Assembly: GCA_905480105.1 (NCBI GenBank) | Contig: CAJQPC010000058.1 | Location: forward strand, 1-45,874 | DNA: 45,874 nt | Origin: an uncultured bacterium | Lineage (GTDB): Bacteria > Myxococcota_A > UBA796 > CAJQPC01 | Reading direction: 5' to 3' | Shown: in pieces, positions 40,801-45,874 of the stretch | Layout: the number at the start of each line of letters is the position of its first letter | Numbering within the stretch: the stretch's first letter is position 1 | Notes under the pieces: model-generated | What the model saw: the letters and a program-made list of their open reading frames with translations, nothing else | Told to the model about the DNA's origin: nothing | Database searches by the model: none | Made by a program: the position numbers and the translations under genes

Positions 40801-41768
40801 GCGGGATCATCCATCCGCAGGCGCTGGATCAGAGGACGCGAACCTGGAGTACCCGTCTCTGCCAGCGCGTCTACCAGAGCGCAGCGCACCGTCTCGCTGG
40901 GATCGACACGGGCCATCATGTATGCATCGCGGGCAGCCTCTGGGGATACCTCCACCATCAGGCGAGCAGCGGTGGCCCTGAGCAAGAAATCCACCGGCCG
41001 CTCAGCCTTTCGGTCCATCAGCGCGCGCAGTTCGAAGATAGCCCTTGGCGCAGGTAGCCCAGACAGAATCACGAGCGTTCGGCGGCCCGTAAGGGGGTCG
41101 GGGTGGTGCACCAAGTCCAAGACCCGCTGCACCAAAGCCGGCTCAACCTCGACGATGGCGCCATCCAAATCACTTCTCAGTGCAAGCACCCGCGAGATCC
41201 AGTTGGACAGCGTGCCCACAGCAGCCCGCCGCACCTGGGCCCGGCTGTCCAGAATCAGGCCATCCAAAAAACTACAGGCCGGCCCACGCAGTGGATGATG
41301 CGCCAGGATCAAGCAGAGCATTTCCAGCTTAATACCCGCAGCATTGATCCGGACATCCAGGCGCTCCTGCAGCGCAGTGACGTCCAGGTTGCGGTCCAAT
41401 GCGCGCAGGTCCTTGGCCAGCTCTCGCTTGTTGTGAACCGTGGTGCGCAGGTAGTGCTGCAGCACCGATCGCAACTCTCCGCTGCCTTCGGCGCGCTTGG
41501 CCGCAAGGGTGAGCTCAGAGCGGGACTTGAGCAAGGCCCGACGGGTATCCATCAGTTCCTCACCAGCCACCGACAGCGCCCGGGAGAACCCCACGTCTGG
41601 GCCCACGGGCAGGTTGGCGCCCATGTCAACTTCCAAGCGCATCGCTAACCCGTCGACGACCTGAGCGCGTATGCGCACCATCAACGACGGCAGCCACTTG
41701 GACAAGGCTTTTCCAGCCTCTGTGCGGGGCCCAGCACGCGGACGCAATCCGCCAGACTCGGTGCTCAT
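37830..41768 (-). CDS. HEAT-repeat/CapB-like Mur ligase fusion
   Basis: A 1312-aa protein built around a CapB/PgsB-type amide ligase, the enzyme that polymerises gamma-linked glutamate. Residues about 100-345 look like HEAT repeats (DSRAQVRRAAVGTLSNWI; DPSETVRCALVDALAETG). A region with two hydrophobic segments (about 575-625) precedes the ligase. The ATP-binding loop is GGWGTRGKSG with Lys642. Further CapB-like blocks are TVCKTTGCEA, VFVWECMALRPSYVEQL, and TITNTYPDHEDIQGPT. A helical C-terminal region of about 350 residues has no relative I know. Usual CapB length is about 400 aa. The start overlaps the preceding stop (ATGA), so it is coupled to the outer-membrane barrel gene. Confidence 0.85.
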   Translation of the reverse strand: MSTESGGLRPRAGPRTEAGKALSKWLPSLMVRIRAQVVDGLAMRLEVDMGANLPVGPDVGFSRALSVAGEELMDTRRALLKSRSELTLAAKRAEGSGELRSVLQHYLRTTVHNKRELAKDLRALDRNLDVTALQERLDVRINAAGIKLEMLCLILAHHPLRGPACSFLDGLILDSRAQVRRAAVGTLSNWISRVLALRSDLDGAIVEVEPALVQRVLDLVHHPDPLTGRRTLVILSGLPAPRAIFELRALMDRKAERPVDFLLRATAARLMVEVSPEAARDAYMMARVDPSETVRCALVDALAETGTPGSRPLIQRLRMDDPALSVRTRASMALRIHAPPSTVPDVVERAGRLRHGEQETSTLPAGLSPLKLGEELLPFVEAGHGFGIETLDAHRVRVHRGQSRVIRGWRVLLELRRGDPGKRQFGDHISGGSYPGAIVVPPAAMADVSPTEVPGRPVLSTQWRSWGPWLPLPDLCVDALWDGDKTLLTRQGRTHLQSPTGLWPRMRAGWSLAWDFRRFAGLREQALAGQDLSARRAYTESLEEIGFKLNFVPNPTVDARLSEMFPPPRRELLLGAPLAAGAMLDGALDLVSQRSLQPVDLALLSAGIGGVFFGRLLLNHQRTRRARSAIPLVVGGWGTRGKSGVARLKAALFEGLGYDTVCKTTGCEAMVLSSFAGRAATEFFLFRPYDRATIWEHAELLQLAAAMKTEVFVWECMALRPSYVEQLQRHWTRDDVSTITNTYPDHEDIQGPTGQDVAEVISSFVPDSALVLTTEQQMTPILRDRAAERGSQLREVSASEIDMLPADLLARLPYQEHPANVTLVRQLAQELGVDPEEAVVLMASHVVPDLGSLATFPELRLRGRRVEFTNGSSANERAGFLNNWRRSGFEGHDPKRDAQDVLVLVLNNRYDRVARSQVFADILVQDATAHRMVLIGTNLEGLQAYIEQALEFAIPSIQVYGGGQDSIIARLAALRRRLRILDVPALLRATQSQLGIDLEPSAKHFEALLDRLPAGLLSQETAQAWLEDWVKDLAQSLAELAPAFEESGFDAAAFHDAMDRERGLAGSLQPWIAFASEQLRFTALVRSWEALPERSSATEILQMEEATGSLFQEIFLGRLVVVQDSGASGDQIIETIAKSTPLGSRARVLSAQNIKGTGLDLVYRFFHSRRPMEWALELRSEDAALRSKALEQLRGWHQWSLPLVHELLRILSSMQQGGGVTDLRRILGAELDHRRRLLENTETRPSERGPLASLIDPLLSIARRWEADRLMDDLACGRISVVRAEHNLRHLTYEQRGEQIEEAGAAGPGLLS

Positions 41769-44700
41769 CGCATCTCCAAAGGCAAGTCACGCTCGGCCAG
41801 GAAGGGCGCGTCGATAGGGACGTGATCGTAGGTACCACGACGCGGTGCCAACTCGACGGTCAACCCCACCCACCCCTGAAGCTGAAGGTCCAACGGCAGG
41901 TAGCGCAGGCGAGCATCTACCCGCCACCAGCGTGTGGGCTGGCTCCACTTTCCCCAGGTTGCCCCCACCTCCACTTGGGGCCGCCAGATAGCCACCTCCC
42001 GGTGGCTATCCACAAAACGTCGCTCCAAGCTGGCCCCACCAACCAACCACCAGCTCGGGTTCAGCAGCCAGTCTGCCCGCAGGCGCAAGCTGGCCTTTTC
42101 TAGTGTCCCGTTTGCGTTGGTGACCAGGGAAGGCGTGCCCCGGAGGCGCAGATCCCGGTACAGGCCGTAGTCAACATGCATCCCCAGGCCCGCACCGGCC
42201 CAATGATCCCGGTTGTAGCGGGTCCATGCTCGGGGGTCGGAACTCTCAGGCCCCTCCGGAGTCCAAAAGCCCATGCGCAACCAGGCCCAGGGCTGGGCCC
42301 GCCAGCGTGGGGTTGGCTCAAGGAGGTAGCGGGCCCGCAGGCGGCCGCTGATGTGACCAGCGCCCACCGTGGTCCAGGCTTGGCCATCCATGCTCAGAAC
42401 CCAGCGCTCAGGCAAGTAATGAAGCTGCCCCTGAACACCGGCCGACGAGGGACCATCCATGCTGGTGCGGCCGTAGGCCTCGACATGGCCATACGACCTG
42501 GGATCCTGGCCTCGCTGGAGGTACCCGCCACCCAGTTGCAGGTAGCGCCACTGCCCCAGGCGGTCGGTCTCGATGCTCACGTCATCCCCAAGTCGCCCCC
42601 CAGTCCAAAATGTGCCCCGAGGGCCCATGGGCGCATCGATGGGGTGCTTGGAGACCGCTACCTCTTCCATCCAGACGCGGGCCGCAATGGCCGAAGCCCC
42701 CGTGGGAGACGGACGGAGCAGAGCTTCTGGAGGCGGCGCGTTGTCCTGGGAAACACGCGATTCCAAGGGTTCTCTAGGGGGAGCTGGTGCCAACCGCGAG
42801 ACGGTCACCAAGGCGCTGTCCGGACCCTCCACACGAACGTTCAGCGGCCCGCTCTCGGAGAGCGCTACGAGCCCGTGTCCCTCCAAGGGCACGCTGCGTT
42901 CCCCCACCCACACTTGAACCGGCCCACCCTGGTGGACCTTGACCCGCAGCAGTGCTGGTCCGGCCACAGTCAGGGAGATTCCCTTGCCCACCCGGTGCGC
43001 CGCAACCTGTCGCTGCGGGGTGATGGGGCCTTCGGGCGTGCTCGCATGCACAACCACAGCGGGACCCTCGCGGTCCTCTAAGCGCAACACGATGCTGTGG
43101 GTCCGATCTTCGACCAACAAAGGCAGGGTGCTCAGCTGACCGTCCACCAGCTCGATGGACTGCTCGGGGCCCCCGTCCACGCTCAGGCTTAGGCGGCAAG
43201 GCACCGGCTTCGGGGTGAAGATCTCGTCTCTGCAGAGCAGCGCCAGGTTCAAGCGCGGACCGGTCCACTCAATGCGGTCTTCCCGGCCCGGACGCAGCAC
43301 CGCTGCCTCCTCGCTGGGCCAAGGAGAGCCCAGTGCAGCCTCTCGAGCCTGGGCGGGGTTGCCGTCCTCTATATCTGGGGGCTTTCGGTAGACCATGGCC
43401 TGGACCTGTCCCCCGTTCCGGTCCATCGCCGAGATGGACTGCCAAGTCCCAGCCATGCTGGCCTTGCGTGCCGCTAGCGTGCCCACGTCGCGTGCGTTCT
43501 CGGCGGCCATGAAGGCCCGCACGGGGTCCCCTTCTGCCAACCACGCCTGACTCGCCCGCAACCAAACCACGTCCGCCTGGGCCGGTGACGTGACCCAAGA
43601 GGCGGCCGTCTCCCAGCCTTGAGCGGTCTCTGGGGGCAAGCGCTGGTGAAACGCAAGCACAGCCTCTGCCGTCTGTGGCCCAGCCAAGGACACAGGAGCC
43701 ATCGGGGGCAAGGCCGCCAGCGCTTGCCGCCTCTGGGCATCGGTGACACCAGACATCTGCAACACCAGGTTGGCCTCGGCGCGGGCCGATCCGTTCAGAC
43801 CCAAGGCCTGGTAGGCCCCTGCCCGCTGGAGACGCGGCTCCGCCAGGGCAACATCTCCTGCGCCGGCCTGCATCGCGGCCACTAGGGTGCGCGAGGCCTG
43901 GCTCAGAGTGAGCAGCGGTTCTGGGCCCGGATCCGGCAGGGAGGGCCAGTACACCGCACCCTTGGGCTTGCGCATCAGTGCGGACACACCCATGTGTTTC
44001 TGACCACTCACCCGCACCCGGGTGGCCCAAGGGCCCAGGAGCACCAAAACGCGCTCGGCGCCTGGAGGCACAACGACCTGGCTAACCATGCCGTCGTTGG
44101 CCTCTATCAGCAGAGTTCCGGGGTGGTCAGCCAACAAGGCCAAGGCTACCGGTGCGCCGGGGTCAGGCACCAAGAACTCTACAGGAAGATGTGCCTGCTC
44201 ACGCTCGTAATATCGGGTTCCACCTGCAATGACGGCTGGCGCGTCCAGAATCCAGAGCTGCCCCTCCAGGACCTCTACGAGGTGCTCGCCCGACGACAGG
44301 GCCTCGTCCAGGCGGCCCATGCCATAAGCCTCTCGGCCGTCCACCCTGTAGTGCACCGGCCCGCTTGCCTCCATGCGAAGGACCGGCACCAAGCCCGGCT
44401 CCTGTTCCGCCAGTAAGATCTGGGCCGGCAGGCCTGGCTCAATGGCCACTCTAGGAACACCGGGGCCCTGCAAGAAGCGCAGAATCTCGCCGCCTCCTGA
44501 GGCCAAGGGCAGGGCACTCCACCGGGCGCTGTCCCAACCACGCAGGTCGCCCTGGGCCAAGTGCAAGATGGCATCACTGCGGGGGCGAATGAAGGGCTTG
44601 TCCATCGCAGCAGCCAGCTCAGCAAGCAGCTGAGGATCAAAGGGGAGAGATCGGGGAGCCTCTGCGAAGAGCAGGGGGTCGATCTGAGAACCTCGCTGCC

Positions 44701-45850
44701 AACGTCGAGCCAAAGCGGCCAAAAGAAGGGCGTCCTGGGGGTGGGCGCGCACGATGGCGACAGCCTGGGCGTCCGTCTCGGCAAACTCCACCAAGCGCAG
44801 GCGCGCCAAACGCAACACCGCATCCGGCAAAGCGGTGTCATCCAGCATGGCGCGGGCTTGGTCTGGCACCGTGGAGTCTTGAAGGACCACGTCCCGCTCC
44901 AGGGTCTCCAAGGGCCCCCGCGGGCGCCCCCCATCTGCAAAGCGGCGCATCAGACCCGAGCGGCGCCAGCCTGAACGCCGGGCCCGCCAGGTGGGCGTGA
45001 GCTGGCCTTGCACGAGAGGATCGGTCTGGGCTGCGTCAACCGGTGACTCCAGCACCACACCCACGCGATGCTCTCCAGGGGGAACCACCACCTCGATGCG
45101 CCGCTTCCAACCCAGAGCGGGGTCCTCCTCGCTGGGGCCGGCGATGGTCTCCCGCCGCACAGCAGCTTTGTCATCCAGAGTGCCGCGCAGCACAAAGTCC
45201 AAGTAGGGGGCTTCGCCCAACTGTACCTGTAGGTCGAAGACCATCACGCCGGGTCCCTGCACCGTGAAGCTCGCAGGGATCTCGGCCAGCACCTGAACGG
45301 GCAGGATCAAGGCGGGGTGGTCGCGCCCGGAGATCGCGCGGCGGCCCTCTAAGTCCAGAAGCATGCTGGCCATTAGGGCCTCATGTACCGGCTCCCCTGC
45401 CGCCAAGAAAGCTTCCCGACGCAGCAACCACTCCTGCTCCAGCTCATAGAGCGGCTCAGGGGCAGTGGGCAGGTTTCCGCCGTGCAGCACCCAGCGGGCC
45501 AGGGACTCCTCATATCGGTCCCATGCCACATGAACAGGGGTCAAAGTCTCGCGCCACGCGGTGATGATGCCAGGGCTTTGGAGCACCAGCTCCCGGGAGT
45601 TGGAGGTGGCCGGCAGCACCCAACTACCCTGGGGTCCAGCTTGCAACGGCAGCGCGGTTCCTTGATGGATGACGTGCAGTCCCGCATCGGGTGGCGAGAG
45701 AGTGAAGAGCACGCGCGCCCCGCTCACTTGGGGCAACAGGATCTGCTCCTGACCCTCCTCGGGCTCCAATGGACCCAGCGGGGCCCAGGCGGCACCGGCC
45801 GTGCCAACCCATGTGGTGAGCAGTGCAATGAGCAGTACGAGCCAGCTCAT
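41765..45850 (-). CDS. Large exported protein with C-terminal outer-membrane beta-barrel
   Basis: A 1361-aa protein with a cleavable signal (MSWLVLLIALLTTWVGTAGA). The first 600 residues are beta-rich periplasmic domains. A helical, repeat-like section follows (about 655-800, RLQRAGAYQALGLNGSARAEANLVL), perhaps TPR-like. From about residue 1085 to the C-terminus alternating amphipathic strands with aromatic girdles suggest a barrel (RYLQLGGGYLQRG; ASLRLRADWLLNPSWWLVGG; VDARLRYLPLDLQLQGWVGL). The layout of periplasmic helical repeats plus terminal barrel is like polysaccharide exporters such as PgaA or BcsC, though order and size differ and I see no direct family match. It is coupled by ATGA to the CapB-like gene, suggesting export of its product. 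Confidence 0.75.
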   Translation of the reverse strand: MSWLVLLIALLTTWVGTAGAAWAPLGPLEPEEGQEQILLPQVSGARVLFTLSPPDAGLHVIHQGTALPLQAGPQGSWVLPATSNSRELVLQSPGIITAWRETLTPVHVAWDRYEESLARWVLHGGNLPTAPEPLYELEQEWLLRREAFLAAGEPVHEALMASMLLDLEGRRAISGRDHPALILPVQVLAEIPASFTVQGPGVMVFDLQVQLGEAPYLDFVLRGTLDDKAAVRRETIAGPSEEDPALGWKRRIEVVVPPGEHRVGVVLESPVDAAQTDPLVQGQLTPTWRARRSGWRRSGLMRRFADGGRPRGPLETLERDVVLQDSTVPDQARAMLDDTALPDAVLRLARLRLVEFAETDAQAVAIVRAHPQDALLLAALARRWQRGSQIDPLLFAEAPRSLPFDPQLLAELAAAMDKPFIRPRSDAILHLAQGDLRGWDSARWSALPLASGGGEILRFLQGPGVPRVAIEPGLPAQILLAEQEPGLVPVLRMEASGPVHYRVDGREAYGMGRLDEALSSGEHLVEVLEGQLWILDAPAVIAGGTRYYEREQAHLPVEFLVPDPGAPVALALLADHPGTLLIEANDGMVSQVVVPPGAERVLVLLGPWATRVRVSGQKHMGVSALMRKPKGAVYWPSLPDPGPEPLLTLSQASRTLVAAMQAGAGDVALAEPRLQRAGAYQALGLNGSARAEANLVLQMSGVTDAQRRQALAALPPMAPVSLAGPQTAEAVLAFHQRLPPETAQGWETAASWVTSPAQADVVWLRASQAWLAEGDPVRAFMAAENARDVGTLAARKASMAGTWQSISAMDRNGGQVQAMVYRKPPDIEDGNPAQAREAALGSPWPSEEAAVLRPGREDRIEWTGPRLNLALLCRDEIFTPKPVPCRLSLSVDGGPEQSIELVDGQLSTLPLLVEDRTHSIVLRLEDREGPAVVVHASTPEGPITPQRQVAAHRVGKGISLTVAGPALLRVKVHQGGPVQVWVGERSVPLEGHGLVALSESGPLNVRVEGPDSALVTVSRLAPAPPREPLESRVSQDNAPPPEALLRPSPTGASAIAARVWMEEVAVSKHPIDAPMGPRGTFWTGGRLGDDVSIETDRLGQWRYLQLGGGYLQRGQDPRSYGHVEAYGRTSMDGPSSAGVQGQLHYLPERWVLSMDGQAWTTVGAGHISGRLRARYLLEPTPRWRAQPWAWLRMGFWTPEGPESSDPRAWTRYNRDHWAGAGLGMHVDYGLYRDLRLRGTPSLVTNANGTLEKASLRLRADWLLNPSWWLVGGASLERRFVDSHREVAIWRPQVEVGATWGKWSQPTRWWRVDARLRYLPLDLQLQGWVGLTVELAPRRGTYDHVPIDAPFLAERDLPLEMR

Positions 45851-45874
45851 TGGGACCAGTCCTGGAGCAGCTGG
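45847..45874 (-). CDS. 3' end of an upstream gene cut by the window edge
   Basis: Reading the minus strand from the edge, an open frame (CAG CTG CTC CAG GAC TGG TCC CAA) ends in a TGA that overlaps the barrel-protein ATG as ATGA. This is the same coupling seen elsewhere here, so the operon probably has another gene upstream ending in QLLQDWSQ. Only eight codons are visible, so the identity cannot be given. Confidence 0.35.

Overview
The window is about 46 kb of GC-rich, densely coding bacterial DNA, with no stretch longer than about 210 bases lacking a gene. It looks chromosomal and comes from a diderm (Gram-negative) bacterium. The signs are many lipoproteins, a C-terminal outer-membrane beta-barrel, MopE-type Asp/Cys metal-binding repeats, FHA-linked sigma54 activators, DUF5939-type proteins and HEAT-repeat fusions. 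Together they point to Myxococcota or a neighbouring deltaproteobacterial lineage; this is an inference from gene content, as no rRNA or other phylogenetic marker is present except uvrC. I see no rRNA, tRNA, CRISPR array, insertion sequence or prophage.

Layout. (1) 1-3.5 kb: the 3' part of a penicillin-acylase-family Ntn hydrolase, a collapsed remnant of a hybrid histidine kinase, and a membrane-anchored protein of unknown function. (2) 3.6-11.3 kb: six genes joined head to tail by 1-4 nt overlaps. A GldF-like ABC-2 permease, a GldG-like protein and a DUF4340 protein are followed by an ECF-type importer: an unusual lipoprotein/S-component fusion, a double ATPase and an EcfT. No ATPase dedicated to the ABC-2 half is present. 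(3) 11.4-16.4 kb: a polytopic membrane protein, several lipoproteins of unknown function, and an isolated moaC. (4) 16.5-20.1 kb: a GspE/PilB-family ATPase followed by an SRPBCC-DUF5939-degenerate cyclase protein. (5) 20.3-24.4 kb: two MopE-type lipoproteins, one with a long Gly/Ser-rich tail, and a small exported protein. (6) 24.5-28.4 kb: an intact hybrid histidine kinase, paralogous to the remnant in (1), and two envelope proteins on the opposite strand. (7) 28.5-34.1 kb: small proteins, a double-FHA sigma54 activator, uvrC and a small exported protein. (8) 34.3-45.9 kb: a lipoprotein, an M23 peptidase, a CapA-like lipoprotein, and a convergent minus-strand operon. That operon encodes a 1312-aa HEAT/CapB-like ligase and a 1361-aa outer-membrane beta-barrel protein, and a further gene ends in its coupled start at the window edge.

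The most interesting candidates are: the ABC-2/ECF operon with its lipoprotein-fused S component; the CapA + HEAT-CapB + outer-membrane barrel set, which could be a diderm version of poly-gamma-glutamate-type polymer synthesis and export; the repeated use of ultra-short lipoprotein signal peptides with no basic residue; and a set of genes without a Shine-Dalgarno whose start codon lies exactly 6-7 nt after a TANNNT box, suggesting leaderless transcripts. All functional statements come from reading motifs by eye; no database search was run.
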